A stretch of 64,000 bases of DNA from Gaiellales bacterium (GTDB lineage: Bacteria; Actinomycetota; Thermoleophilia; Gaiellales; JAICJC01): positions 46,574-110,573 of the forward strand of contig DASUHM010000023.1 of the NCBI GenBank assembly GCA_036273515.1, written 5' to 3'. Below, in pieces: positions 44,124 through 53,005 of this stretch. The position numbers were made by a program, and so were the translations under genes. The notes beneath the pieces are model-generated. The model made no database searches, was not told where the DNA came from, and worked only from the letters and a program-made list of their open reading frames with translations. Within the stretch, counting starts at the first letter, position 1. Every line of letters begins with the position of its first letter.

Positions 44124-44828
44124 TCAAGCGGTGTCGCGGAAGCGGTAGCCGACGCCGCGCACGGTGAAGATGTAGACGGGCTCGCGCGGATCCGGCTCGA
44201 TCTTCTCGCGCAGGTGCCGGATGTGGACGTCGATCGTGCGCGGCTCGCGGTACGCAGAGTCGCCCCAGACCGCCTCGAGCAGCGCCTGGCGGGTGTAGAC
44301 GCGGCCGGGGTGGAGCGCGAGCGTGTGCAGCACCTCGAACTCGACGTAGGTGAGCTGCACCGGCGCGCCGTGCACCGTCACCGTGCGCTTGGCCGGGTCG
44401 ATGGCGAGCCCGTCGGCGACGATGGCGCCGTCGGACTGCTCGCGCCGCTCGGCCACGAGCGTGGCCCGCCGCAGCACCGCTCGGATCCTGCTTCGGAACT
44501 CGCGGATCGAGAACGGCTTGGTGATGTAGTCGTCGGCGCCGAGCTCGAGGCCGAGCACCTTGTCGACCTCGTCGTCGCGGGCCGTGAGCATGATGATCGG
44601 GACGGCCGAGTCGGTGCGCAGCCGCCGGCACACCTCGAGCCCGTCGAGCCGCGGGAGCATCACGTCGAGCACGACCAGGTCGACGGGCTGCTCCGCGAAG
44701 CGCTTCAGCGCCTCCTCGCCGTCGCGCGCCTGCACGACCCGATATCCCTCCCGCTGGAGCGGATATGTGAGCAGCTTCTGGATCGACTCCTCGTCGTCCA
44801 CGAGCATGATCGTGGCTTCGGTCTGCAT
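44124..44828 (-). CDS. OmpR/PhoB-family response regulator
   Basis: A 234-residue protein with a receiver domain (phospho-acceptor D55 in LDVMLPRLDG, Lys104 in ITKPF, acidic pair DDEE) and a C-terminal winged helix DNA-binding domain (VQLTYVEFEVLHTLALHPG, RTIDVHIRHLREKIE). It is the partner of the histidine kinase at 42710-44116. It starts at ATG 44828. An 88-base divergent gap separates it from the M28-like gene. Confidence 0.95.
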   Translation of the reverse strand: MQTEATIMLVDDEESIQKLLTYPLQREGYRVVQARDGEEALKRFAEQPVDLVVLDVMLPRLDGLEVCRRLRTDSAVPIIMLTARDDEVDKVLGLELGADDYITKPFSIREFRSRIRAVLRRATLVAERREQSDGAIVADGLAIDPAKRTVTVHGAPVQLTYVEFEVLHTLALHPGRVYTRQALLEAVWGDSAYREPRTIDVHIRHLREKIEPDPREPVYIFTVRGVGYRFRDTA

Positions 44829-44916
44829 GCGCTCCCGAATCGTACGCGACCCCGTCGTCGGCGCCCCTGTCGAGCCCTAACTGCGACCCGTCGCGTGTGC
44901 TATAAACGCCGCTTCG

Positions 44917-46686
44917 GTGGCTGCCCCCGCACGCAGAAGGCCCGTTCGGCGCGGGCCGCACCGACCGCTCGTGTCGTGGCCGCTCCACGCGCTTCTGCTC
45001 GGTGTCTCGCTGCTCGTGCCGCTGATCGCGCTGCTGACGCTCTACCAGCCCGCGGCGCCGCTGCCACCGGCCTCCCCGCTCCAGTTCAGCGGCAGCGCGG
45101 CCGGCAACCTGACCGGGCGACTGGCCACCGCCGAGCGGGACACCGCCGGCGCCTGCTGCGAGCCCGGGAGCCCGGGCGACCTGGCCGCCGCCGACTGGGT
45201 CGAGACGAACCTGGAGCAGTTCGATCCGACGCCGCACCGGATCGTCTTTGCGACCGATCTGCCCTGGCAGTCCCAGCCGGTGCCGATGGCCGACGTGATC
45301 GCCTACCGGCCCGGACACTCCCGCGAGATCGTGGCCGTGATCGTGCACCGGGACGGGTCCGACGCCACCGACCTGGCGGGGACCGGCATCCTGGTCGAGC
45401 TCGGGCATGTGCTCCAGAGCGTGCCGCACGACCGCGGCATCGCCCTGGTCTCGACCGACGGCGGCACGACCGGCGGCCAGGGCGCGACGGCCCTCGCGCA
45501 GCACTGGCCGCCCGCGAAGCGGATCGTGGCCGCGATCGTGATCACATCCGCCGCCGGGCCGGCCGACACCCCGCTTCGGATCGTCACCCGGCCCGGCGCG
45601 CCCCGGGGCGTGTCGCCGACGCTCTACGCCGCGACCCGGCAGTCGATCTCGACCTGGTACGGAAGCGCGGCCGGCATCCCCGGCGCCTACGACCAGCTGT
45701 CGGGCTACGGCGTCCCCTACGCGCCCGGCGAGCAGGGCACGCTCCTCGCACACGGGCTCTCCGCGCTGGCGATCAGCGCCGAGCCGGGCCACGCCGCCAC
45801 CGGGCCGCTCGCGAACCTCGACACCGGCCAGCTCGGCCGGCTGGGGACGACCGTCGCGAACCTGGTGGCCGAGCTCGACAGCGCCCCCACGATCGAGCGC
45901 GACGGCTCGCCGGTGCTGCTGCTCTCCGGCAAGGTGATGCGCGGGTGGCTGGCCGAGGCGTCGATGGCGATCCTCGTCGCCCCGTTCGTCGCATGCGTGC
46001 TCGACCTGGTCGCCCGGCTGCGGCGGCGGCGTGTGCCGCTGACGCCCGGGCTGATCGCGTTCGCCTGGCGCGCAGCCGCGTGGCTCGTCACCCTGGCGGC
46101 GATGTGGCTGCTCGCGGCCGCTCCCGGCCGGCTCCTGCCCGGCACGGCCGTGCCGCCCCTGCCCGGCCGGACAGGGGCGACGACGACGGGCATCCTGATC
46201 GCGTTCGGCGCCGGGCTGCTCTTCTGGCGCTTCGTCACCCGGCCCCGGCTCGTCCGCGGTCCGACGACGACGGGCGAGGAGCGGGTCGGCGGGCTCGCCG
46301 GAGGGCTGCTCGGGCTGATGCTGGCGACACTCCTGCTCACCGCGGTCAACCCCTTCGCGCTGATCGTGGTGCTGCCGGCGGCGCACATCTGGCTCTATCT
46401 GCCCGCCGCGGCCCGGTCGGGGCGGCGCCTGCTCCTGCTCGTCTACCTGCTCGGCTTCATCGGGCCCTTCGCGCTCATGGTCGAGATGTGGGCGGCGCAG
46501 GGGCTCGGCTCCGACACGTTCCGGGCCCTGATCGCGATGACGGCGAGCGGCTACCTGGCGCCGGCGGTGTCGCTCTGCTTCGCGCTCGCGGCCGCGGCGG
46601 CCGCGCAGCTCGGCGCGCTGGTGGCCGGCAGATACGCCGCGCCGCACGCGCCCGTTCGCGGCGGCGGCCCGCGCCTGACGCTATAA
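44917..46686 (+). CDS. Polytopic membrane protein with M28-peptidase-like domain
   Basis: A 589-residue protein with a basic N-terminus and a signal-anchor helix (about 21-44; HALLLGVSLLVPLIALLTLY). An extracytoplasmic domain (about 60-340) follows, resembling the M28 aminopeptidase fold (DLAAADWVETNLEQFD, REIVAVIVHRDG, QGATALAQHW, LGTTVANLVAELD). About seven to eight helices complete the protein (350-580). The zinc ligands expected of M28 enzymes (HxD, EE, H) are not evident, so catalysis is doubtful. GTG 44917 is assumed; GTG 44971 is an alternative. The neighbouring sortase gene starts 9 bases after its stop, suggesting a surface-protein role. Confidence 0.65.
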   Translation: MAAPARRRPVRRGPHRPLVSWPLHALLLGVSLLVPLIALLTLYQPAAPLPPASPLQFSGSAAGNLTGRLATAERDTAGACCEPGSPGDLAAADWVETNLEQFDPTPHRIVFATDLPWQSQPVPMADVIAYRPGHSREIVAVIVHRDGSDATDLAGTGILVELGHVLQSVPHDRGIALVSTDGGTTGGQGATALAQHWPPAKRIVAAIVITSAAGPADTPLRIVTRPGAPRGVSPTLYAATRQSISTWYGSAAGIPGAYDQLSGYGVPYAPGEQGTLLAHGLSALAISAEPGHAATGPLANLDTGQLGRLGTTVANLVAELDSAPTIERDGSPVLLLSGKVMRGWLAEASMAILVAPFVACVLDLVARLRRRRVPLTPGLIAFAWRAAAWLVTLAAMWLLAAAPGRLLPGTAVPPLPGRTGATTTGILIAFGAGLLFWRFVTRPRLVRGPTTTGEERVGGLAGGLLGLMLATLLLTAVNPFALIVVLPAAHIWLYLPAAARSGRRLLLLVYLLGFIGPFALMVEMWAAQGLGSDTFRALIAMTASGYLAPAVSLCFALAAAAAAQLGALVAGRYAAPHAPVRGGGPRLTL

Positions 46687-46695
46687 CAGAGAAGG

Positions 46696-47493
46696 ATGGC
46701 CACCACCGGCACCGACAAGGACGTGGCCCAGGGCACGGAGGCGGTACCGCCCGAACCGGCCGGTAAGCCCCGGCGGCGCCGGATGCACCGGTTCGGCACC
46801 GTCCTCATGGTCGTGGGGACGCTCGTGATCGTGTACGCGGGCGTGATCCTGTTCTGGGGCGACCCGATCACGGCGCTGTACGCCGACTGGCGCCAGCACG
46901 AGCTGTCGCACACGCTCAACTCCGAGATCGACCACTGGAAGCCGGATCCGGCCGTCGCGGCGGCGATCCAGGCGCACGGGCAGGCGGACGCGCGCACACG
47001 CGCGACGGAGCTCCGGTCGCTGCGCGCGGACGCGGCGAAGTTCTCCCACGAGGTGAAGGGCGGCCAGCCGTTCGGCCGGCTCACGATCGGCCGCATCGGC
47101 CTCTCGGTGGTGGTGGTGCAGGGCACCGACTGGCTGCACGACCTCAGCCAGGGCCCCGGGCACTACGCCAACACGCACTTCCCCGGCCAGGGCACGACGG
47201 TGGCGATCGCCGGCCACCGCACCACGTTCGGCGCCTGGTTCCGGCACATCAACGACATCCGAAACGGCGACTGGATCACGCTCCAGATGCCGTACGCGAC
47301 GTTCCACTACCGCGTCCAGTACCACCAGGTGGTGCCGAACACCGACTGGAAGATCATCCGCCCGCAGGGCTACGAGCGGCTCGTGCTGTCGGCCTGCCAC
47401 CCGCTCTACTCCTCGTCGCACCGCTGGATCGTCTACGCCCGCGGCATGTCGGCGACGCTCCGCGGCGGCGCGACGGTCTCGCTCACCAGCTAA
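46696..47493 (+). CDS. Class E-type sortase
   Basis: A 265-residue transpeptidase with a cytoplasmic basic N-terminus, a membrane helix (36-55) and a sortase domain (about 115-262). The catalytic triad is H174 (AGHRTTFGAWF), C234 (LVLSACHPLY) and R243 (SSSHRWIVYAR). Such sortases attach surface proteins to peptidoglycan in high-GC Gram-positives. No obvious LPxTG or LAxTG substrate is encoded here. The gene follows the M28-like gene by 9 bases. A palindromic element begins two bases after its stop. Confidence 0.9.
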   Translation: MATTGTDKDVAQGTEAVPPEPAGKPRRRRMHRFGTVLMVVGTLVIVYAGVILFWGDPITALYADWRQHELSHTLNSEIDHWKPDPAVAAAIQAHGQADARTRATELRSLRADAAKFSHEVKGGQPFGRLTIGRIGLSVVVVQGTDWLHDLSQGPGHYANTHFPGQGTTVAIAGHRTTFGAWFRHINDIRNGDWITLQMPYATFHYRVQYHQVVPNTDWKIIRPQGYERLVLSACHPLYSSSHRWIVYARGMSATLRGGATVSLTS

Positions 47494-47494
47494 G

Positions 47495-47559
47495 CGGGGT
47501 CAGACCCCGAACGCCGGCCGTTGCACGTCCGTTGCACTTTCGTTCGGGGTCTGACCCCG
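47495..47559. repeat. 63-bp double-palindrome element, copy 4
   Basis: GGGGTCAGACCCC at 47496-47508 and GGGGTCTGACCCC at 47546-47558, 50 bases apart. It fills the whole gap between the convergent sortase and moeA stops, the expected place for a two-way terminator. Confidence 0.92.
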
Positions 47560-47560
47560 G

Positions 47561-48772
47561 TTAGCGGATCGGGACGTACTCCACGAGGTCGCCGGCGGCG
47601 GCCTCGCCGTCGCCGGCGTCGATGAGCGCGATCGCGTCCGCCCCGGCGGCGTGGACGATCAGGTGCGAGTCCTGCGGCCCGAGCGGGTGCAGCTGCATGC
47701 CCTCCGCCGAGGCGGAGAGGCGACAGCGGACGGCGTGGTCGCGCATGCGCAGCCGCTCGATGGGCTCGGCCAGCCGCGCGACCGGCCGCTCCGGCTCGTG
47801 GCCGTGCTGGAGCGCCGCGAGGGCGGGGCGCAGAAAGAGCTCGAAGCAGACGAGGCTCGACACCGGGTTCCCGGGCAGGCCGAACACGAGCGCGCCGTTC
47901 TCCGCCACCCCGAACCAGAGCGGCTTGCCCGGCTTGTGCGCCAGCCGCCAGAACACCTCGCGCACGCCGAGCGCCGCCATCGCCGGCTTCACGTGGTCGT
48001 GCGGCCCGACCGAGACGCCGCCGGACGAGACGACCACGTCGGCGGCGGCGATCGCGCGTGCGAACGCCTCGCGGGTCGCCTCGCGGTCGTCCACCACGAT
48101 GCTCGCAGCCACCACCTCGGCGCCCGCGGTGCGGGCCTGGGCGACGATCGAGGTCATGTTCGACTCGTAGATCTGGCCCGGCTCGAGCGGCTGCCCCACC
48201 CGGACGAGCTCGCTGCCCGTGGCGAGCACCGCCACGCGCGGGCGCCGCGCCACGGTGACCGTGCCGACACCCGTCGCCGAGATCGCCGCCAGGAGCGCGG
48301 GCGCGAGCCGCGTCCCGGCCGCGCCGACCAGGTCGCCCTCGCGCACATCGCCGCCCCGCTCGCGCACGTGGGCGCCGACCCGCGGCGGATCGGCCACGAG
48401 CCGGCCGTCCTCCTCGCGGGCGACCTCGACCGGCACCACCGAATCGGCGCCCTCCGGGAGCGGCGCGCCCGTGGCGATCCCCGCCGCGCTTCCCGGCGGC
48501 AGCGGCCGCGGCCGGTCGCCGGCGCCGAGCCGGAACGCGATCGGCACCCCGCCGTCGCGCAGGTCGGCGGCCCGGACGGTGTAGCCGTCCATGGCCGAGG
48601 TGTCGAACGGCGGCAGGCTCACGGCGGCGCGGACGTCGGCGGCGAGCACCCGGCCGGCCAGGTCGGCCGACACGGCCACCTCCTCGACCGGGAGCGCGGG
48701 CGTGTGCTCCAGGATCAGACGCAGGCCCTCGGCGGGGCGGAGCAGCGGCGGGCTGGACGGCGGCGAGCTCAC
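47561..48772 (-). CDS. moeA: Molybdopterin molybdenumtransferase MoeA
   Basis: A 403-residue protein with MoeA domains: SLPPFDTSAMDGYTVRA, GAPLPEGADSVVPVE, the central MPT-binding SSGGVSVGPHD with LATGSEL, and a C-terminal beta-barrel from about 330. MoeA inserts molybdate into MPT-AMP made by MogA (38098-38571). GTG 48772 overlaps the map stop (GTGA), making it the last gene of a five-gene leftward chain. Confidence 0.94.
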   Translation of the reverse strand: MSSPPSSPPLLRPAEGLRLILEHTPALPVEEVAVSADLAGRVLAADVRAAVSLPPFDTSAMDGYTVRAADLRDGGVPIAFRLGAGDRPRPLPPGSAAGIATGAPLPEGADSVVPVEVAREEDGRLVADPPRVGAHVRERGGDVREGDLVGAAGTRLAPALLAAISATGVGTVTVARRPRVAVLATGSELVRVGQPLEPGQIYESNMTSIVAQARTAGAEVVAASIVVDDREATREAFARAIAAADVVVSSGGVSVGPHDHVKPAMAALGVREVFWRLAHKPGKPLWFGVAENGALVFGLPGNPVSSLVCFELFLRPALAALQHGHEPERPVARLAEPIERLRMRDHAVRCRLSASAEGMQLHPLGPQDSHLIVHAAGADAIALIDAGDGEAAAGDLVEYVPIR

Positions 48773-49509
48773 GCTGTGAGGATCAGCGGCCGGCCGCGGC
48801 GGACGATGATCGAGTGCTCGACGTGGGCCGACCGGCGGCCGTCGTCCGTCGTCACCGTCCAGCCGTCACCGCCGGGCCGGGTGGAGCGGGTGCGGGTCGA
48901 GATGATCGGCTCGATGGTGATCACGAGCCCGTCGGTCAGCCGGGCGCCCTGGCCGGCGACGCCGAAGTTGGGGACGCTCGGCGGCTCGTGGATGGCCCGG
49001 CCGATGCCGTGCCCGGCCAGCTCGCGCAGGACGCGGAAGCCGCGCCGCTCGATCTCGGCCTCGACGGCCGCCCCGACTGCGCCGGTGGTCGACCCCGCCC
49101 GGGCGACGGCGATCCCGGCGGCGAGGCCCGCCTCGGCAGCGGCGACGAGGTCGGCGTCCTCCTGCGCCACCGGCGGCACCGGCACCGTCACGGCCGCATC
49201 GGCCATATAGCCGCGCAGCTCGGCGGTGACGTCGAGCTTGACGAGGTCACCCGCCGCGATCCGGCGCGTGCCGGGGATGCCGTGCACGGCCTCGTCGTTC
49301 ACGCTGATGCAGGTGACGCCGGGGAAGTCGTAGGCCAGCTGCGGCGCCGAGCGGGCGCCGTGGCGGGCGAACACCTCGGCGGCGGCCCGGTCGAGCTCCG
49401 CGGTGGTCGCGCCGGGTCGCACCAGCGCGCGCATGCGGGCGAGCGCCTCGGTCACGACCCGCCCGGCGGCGAGCAGCGCCTGCACGTCCTTGCGGGAGCC
49501 GACCGACAT
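48769..49509 (-). CDS. map: Methionine aminopeptidase type I
   Basis: A 246-residue protein with the five metal ligands: LVKLDVTAELRGYMADAA (two Asp), GHGIGRAIHEPP (His), ITIEPII (Glu) and VEHSIIV (Glu). The substrate-site segment NDEAVHGIPGTR is present. It removes the initiator methionine of new proteins. The ATG shares one base with the stop of the PBP gene (TGATG), and its end overlaps moeA (GTGA). Confidence 0.94.
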   Translation of the reverse strand: MSVGSRKDVQALLAAGRVVTEALARMRALVRPGATTAELDRAAAEVFARHGARSAPQLAYDFPGVTCISVNDEAVHGIPGTRRIAAGDLVKLDVTAELRGYMADAAVTVPVPPVAQEDADLVAAAEAGLAAGIAVARAGSTTGAVGAAVEAEIERRGFRVLRELAGHGIGRAIHEPPSVPNFGVAGQGARLTDGLVITIEPIISTRTRSTRPGGDGWTVTTDDGRRSAHVEHSIIVRRGRPLILTA

Positions 49510-51740
49510 CAGGTCGTCGGCGGCGGATTGCTGGTCGGCGGCGGGCTCGTGCTCGTCGGCGGCGGGTTGGTCCCCGACGTGCCGCCGCCGCTCGAGCCGC
49601 CGCCCGAGAAGCCGCCGCTGCCGCCCCCGGTGCTGGACGAGCCGCCGCCGTGCGTCTTCTTGGTGGTAGTGGTCGGCAGGCTGAACTGGGACGTGAACGG
49701 CCGGTACTGCACCGGGTTCAGCGGCGTCGTCTCCCACGGGGTGGGCGGGAACTTCCCGGGCTCGTTCGTGAATGCGGCCGCGGCGAACAGGCGCCAGATG
49801 GTGGCCGGATAGCCGCCGCCGAACGCCGGGCCCGGGATCGTTCCGCCAAGGCTCTCCATCGGGATCTCGCCCTGCGGATAGCCGACCCAGACGCAGGCCG
49901 CCAGGTTCGGCGTGTAGCCGCAGAACCAGGCGTCGGTGTGGTTGTCGGTCGTCCCCGTCTTGCCGGCCTGGGCGCGGTACAGCGACGAATTCGAAAGCGC
50001 CACGTTCGCGCCCGTGCCGGTGCAGCACGAGTGCACGTTGGCATCGAGGTACTGGGTCACCTGCCACGGAGCCCCGTCCGCAAGCACGCGATGGCCCTTG
50101 TTCTTCGCGGCCGGCGTGACGACCGGCTTGCCGTTGAACGGCACCACCTTCGTGAACGCGAGCATCGGCCGGCGCACGCCCATCGCCGCGATGGTGGCGT
50201 AGGCGTGGGTCATGTCGAGCGGGGAGACGCCGCCCGCGCCCAGGATCACCGACGGGGTCTCGGGTAGGCGGTCGGAGGGAGGAATGCCGAGCTTGTAGGC
50301 CATGTTGGCCACCTTGTCGGCGCCGACGTCGATCGCCAGGCGCGCGTAGACGGCGTTCACCGACTCCTCGAGCGCCGTCGAGAGCGGGAGCACCGCCGAG
50401 GTCGCGGGCTCGGCGTTGTTCACCGTCCAGTAGTCGTTCGGCGCCGACGGGAAGGGCACGATCGGCTGGTTCACGAGCGGCGCCGTCGAGTACAGGGTCG
50501 TGTTCGGGTCGATGCCGTCGTCGACCATCGCCGCGAGCAGCCCGTACGACTTGAACGTCGAGCCGGCCTGGCGGCGCGACTGCACGGCCAGGTTGTACTT
50601 GCTCTGCTTGTAGTCGGTCGACGACTGCATGGCCAGGATCTCGCCGGTGCGGGGATCGATGGCAACGAGCGCCGCCGCCGGTGCGTTCGTGAAATCGAGC
50701 TCCGTCGCCATCGCCTGGTGCGCGGCCGCCTGCAGGCCGGGATCGATCGTGGTCGTCACCTTGAGGCCGCCGCTCTGGAGCGCCGCGGTGCCGTAGCGCT
50801 TCGCGAGCAGCTCGCGCACGTACTGGACGAAGTACGGCTGGCGCACGCGCGTGAACTGCTTCGGCGGCCGCAGCCCGAGGCCGCGGCTGATGGCGTGCTG
50901 GTACTGCGCCAGGGTGATGTGGCCCTGGTCGTACATCGCCGCGAGCACCTGGTTGCGCCGGTCGAGAGCGGCGGCCGGGTGCGTGCGCGGGTTGTAGTCC
51001 GTCGGCGACTGCGGCAGGCCGGCGATCAGGGCCGCCTGGCGGATGTTCAGCTGCGAGCAGTGCAGGTTGAAGTACGTCTCCGCCGCCGCCTCGCAACCGT
51101 AGGTGACGCCGCCGTAGGAGATCACGTTCAGGTAGGTGCCGAGGATCTTGTCCTTCGACCAGTGCTCGGCCATCTGGATGGCGAGCCACGCCTCCTTGAT
51201 CTTGCGGTCGAGCGTCTGGGTGTCGGTCAGATACAGGTTGCGCACGAGCTGCTGCTCGATGGTCGAGGCGCCCTGGACGACGTGGCCGGCCTCGACGTCG
51301 TCGAGGAAGGCGCGGGCGATGCCCTGGTAGTCGACGCCGCCGTGCTCGTAGAAGCGCTTGTCCTCCACGTCGACGGTGGCGATCTTGAGCCACTTGGAGA
51401 TCTGGTTGAACCCCACCGGGGTGCGGTTCTGGAGCGACGGGATCTGGGCGAGCAGGTGGCCGTTGCGGTCGTAGATCTTGGTCGTGACGCCCGGGTAGTT
51501 GGGCTTCATCGTCTTCAGGTCGACGCCCTTCAGGACGTTCGACACGGCGACGGTCGCGCCGACGCCGCCGGCGACGACGACGGCCACGATCGCGATGGCG
51601 ATCACGACGAGCGCGGTCGCGGCCAGCGAGCGGCGGCCGCGCCGGCGCTCCATGGCACGGCGCTTGCGGCGGCGGGCGGCGACGTGGCCGAGCACGTCGT
51701 CGTACTGGTTGCGCGGCGGCTGGACGGGAGGCCCGCTCAC
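49509..51740 (-). CDS. Class A penicillin-binding protein (transglycosylase/transpeptidase)
   Basis: A 743-residue bifunctional cell-wall synthase. It has a basic cytoplasmic tail (1-37), a membrane helix (38-62), a GT51 domain (about 85-280; catalytic E126 in VEDKRFYEHGG, GASTIEQQL) and a transpeptidase domain (about 330-680; S394TFK, S460VN, K594TGTT). A Gly/Ser/Thr/Pro-rich tail follows (about 690-743). The GTG at 51740 overlaps the mscS stop (GTGA). It polymerises and cross-links peptidoglycan outside the membrane. Confidence 0.94.
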   Translation of the reverse strand: MSGPPVQPPRNQYDDVLGHVAARRRKRRAMERRRGRRSLAATALVVIAIAIVAVVVAGGVGATVAVSNVLKGVDLKTMKPNYPGVTTKIYDRNGHLLAQIPSLQNRTPVGFNQISKWLKIATVDVEDKRFYEHGGVDYQGIARAFLDDVEAGHVVQGASTIEQQLVRNLYLTDTQTLDRKIKEAWLAIQMAEHWSKDKILGTYLNVISYGGVTYGCEAAAETYFNLHCSQLNIRQAALIAGLPQSPTDYNPRTHPAAALDRRNQVLAAMYDQGHITLAQYQHAISRGLGLRPPKQFTRVRQPYFVQYVRELLAKRYGTAALQSGGLKVTTTIDPGLQAAAHQAMATELDFTNAPAAALVAIDPRTGEILAMQSSTDYKQSKYNLAVQSRRQAGSTFKSYGLLAAMVDDGIDPNTTLYSTAPLVNQPIVPFPSAPNDYWTVNNAEPATSAVLPLSTALEESVNAVYARLAIDVGADKVANMAYKLGIPPSDRLPETPSVILGAGGVSPLDMTHAYATIAAMGVRRPMLAFTKVVPFNGKPVVTPAAKNKGHRVLADGAPWQVTQYLDANVHSCCTGTGANVALSNSSLYRAQAGKTGTTDNHTDAWFCGYTPNLAACVWVGYPQGEIPMESLGGTIPGPAFGGGYPATIWRLFAAAAFTNEPGKFPPTPWETTPLNPVQYRPFTSQFSLPTTTTKKTHGGGSSSTGGGSGGFSGGGSSGGGTSGTNPPPTSTSPPPTSNPPPTT

Positions 51741-52537
51741 GACGCCGCCACCTCGTCGACGGCCTCCGCCACGATGCCCTCCTCGTGCAGCCGGGTGACG
51801 CACTGGACGCGCAGCGCCGCCGCGGCCGTCGCCGCCTGGATCGCGTCGGGCATCCACACGCCGACCGTGTAGGTCGTGCCCTCGGCGGTCACCTCGGCCA
51901 CCGCAGACCCGGGCCCGGGCCGGTCGGTGACGCGGCCGGGAACAGCGTCGGCCTGCTCGTCGAGGACCGCGCGCACGCGGGCGGGGTCGGCCGTGGGCGG
52001 CAATGTCAGCCGAGCCTGGGCGAGCGAGATGGGATCGACGATGGTCATGTTCGTGACACGGGAGTTCGCGAGCTCCTCGTTGGGGATCAGCACGCGCCGG
52101 TTGTCGGCAGTGCGCAGGCGTGTGTAGGCGAGGCCGATGTCCTCGACCGTACCCTCGGCGTCGCCCACGCTGATCCGGTCGCCGAGCCGCACCGGTTGGT
52201 TGATGGCGATCATCACCCCGGCCACGAAGTTTGCCAGGGTCGAGCGCGCCGCGAAGCCAACCACCAATCCGAGCACCGCCGACGAGGCCAGGACGGTCTG
52301 CGCCGCGGAGCGGGTCGAGTCGAACGACCAGAGCACGATGATGACCGCGATCAGGATGATCACGGCCTCCGACACGCGCCGCAGAAGCCTGTAGCGGGTG
52401 GCGAAGACGGCCTGGTCGGCGACCGGCAGGTGCTCGGCGACCCGCTTGCCGACACGCTGCATGATCCGGTCGACGATCAGGATCGCGACAAGTCCCGCGG
52501 CGAGGACGATCAGCGCGACAGTGGCGTGGTGGCTCAT
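51737..52537 (-). CDS. MscS-family small-conductance mechanosensitive channel
   Basis: A 266-residue membrane channel. Helices lie at about 5-25 and 55-75. A Gly/Ala-rich pore helix (AVLGLVVGFAARSTLANFVAGVMI) is followed by the beta-domain (INQPVRLGDRISVGDAEGTVEDIGLAYTRLRT; IPNEELANSRVTN). It opens under membrane tension after hypo-osmotic shock. It overlaps the following PBP gene (GTGA) and the preceding small gene (ATGA). Confidence 0.92.
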   Translation of the reverse strand: MSHHATVALIVLAAGLVAILIVDRIMQRVGKRVAEHLPVADQAVFATRYRLLRRVSEAVIILIAVIIVLWSFDSTRSAAQTVLASSAVLGLVVGFAARSTLANFVAGVMIAINQPVRLGDRISVGDAEGTVEDIGLAYTRLRTADNRRVLIPNEELANSRVTNMTIVDPISLAQARLTLPPTADPARVRAVLDEQADAVPGRVTDRPGPGSAVAEVTAEGTTYTVGVWMPDAIQAATAAAALRVQCVTRLHEEGIVAEAVDEVAAS

Positions 52538-52980
52538 GCGGCCGCCGCCCCGACCCGGTACGTCAGCCGGCCGGTGACGAAGTCCAGCAGGCCGACGGTG
52601 TGCACGCGGCCGCCGGGACGCGTCTGCCCCGAGACTCTCCACACGAGCTTCGCCTTCGCCACGAGCGGCGGCCTCCCTGCCCCGAGCGGCACCCGCAGGT
52701 TCGGCACGTAGAGCAGGTCGACCCGCACCGGGAGCACCGTCGTGCCCGCGAACGCCTGCACCGCGAGCGCCTTGGCCCGGCCCGGCGACCCGGCCCGCGC
52801 CGACCCGATCGCGTCGAGGGCGTCGAGCATGAACCCCCAGCCCTCCTGGGGCTGGGTGAGGAAGCTCACCGGCTCGCCCGGGCCGGTGGCCCGGCGGGCC
52901 AGCTCGGCCGGCCCGTACACGAGCACCGCCGCCGCCAGGACGGCCGTGATCCCCCAGAGCAGGCTGAGCCGCGTACGCAT
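52534..52980 (-). CDS. Small membrane-anchored/secreted hypothetical protein
   Basis: A 148-residue protein whose N-terminus (MRTRLSLLWGITAVLAAAVL) is a signal anchor or uncleaved signal peptide. The rest is likely extracytoplasmic (GPAELARRATGPGEPVSFL, TTVLPVRVDLLYVPNLRVPL, VGLLDFVTGRLTYRVG). No family is recognised. It is first in the chain with MscS, PBP, MAP and MoeA (ATGA overlap with mscS), suggesting a cell-envelope task. The 25-base gap to the divergent binding-protein gene must hold both promoters. Confidence 0.6.
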   Translation of the reverse strand: MRTRLSLLWGITAVLAAAVLVYGPAELARRATGPGEPVSFLTQPQEGWGFMLDALDAIGSARAGSPGRAKALAVQAFAGTTVLPVRVDLLYVPNLRVPLGAGRPPLVAKAKLVWRVSGQTRPGGRVHTVGLLDFVTGRLTYRVGAAAA

Positions 52981-53005
52981 GGGCGGAGTTTAGAATCTCC
53001 CCTTC

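Noticed and set aside
3382..47559. CRISPR array based on the repeated GGGGTC palindromes
   Set aside because: The copies are scattered over the window in separate intergenic gaps with one pair per site, there are no arrays of spacers and no cas genes.
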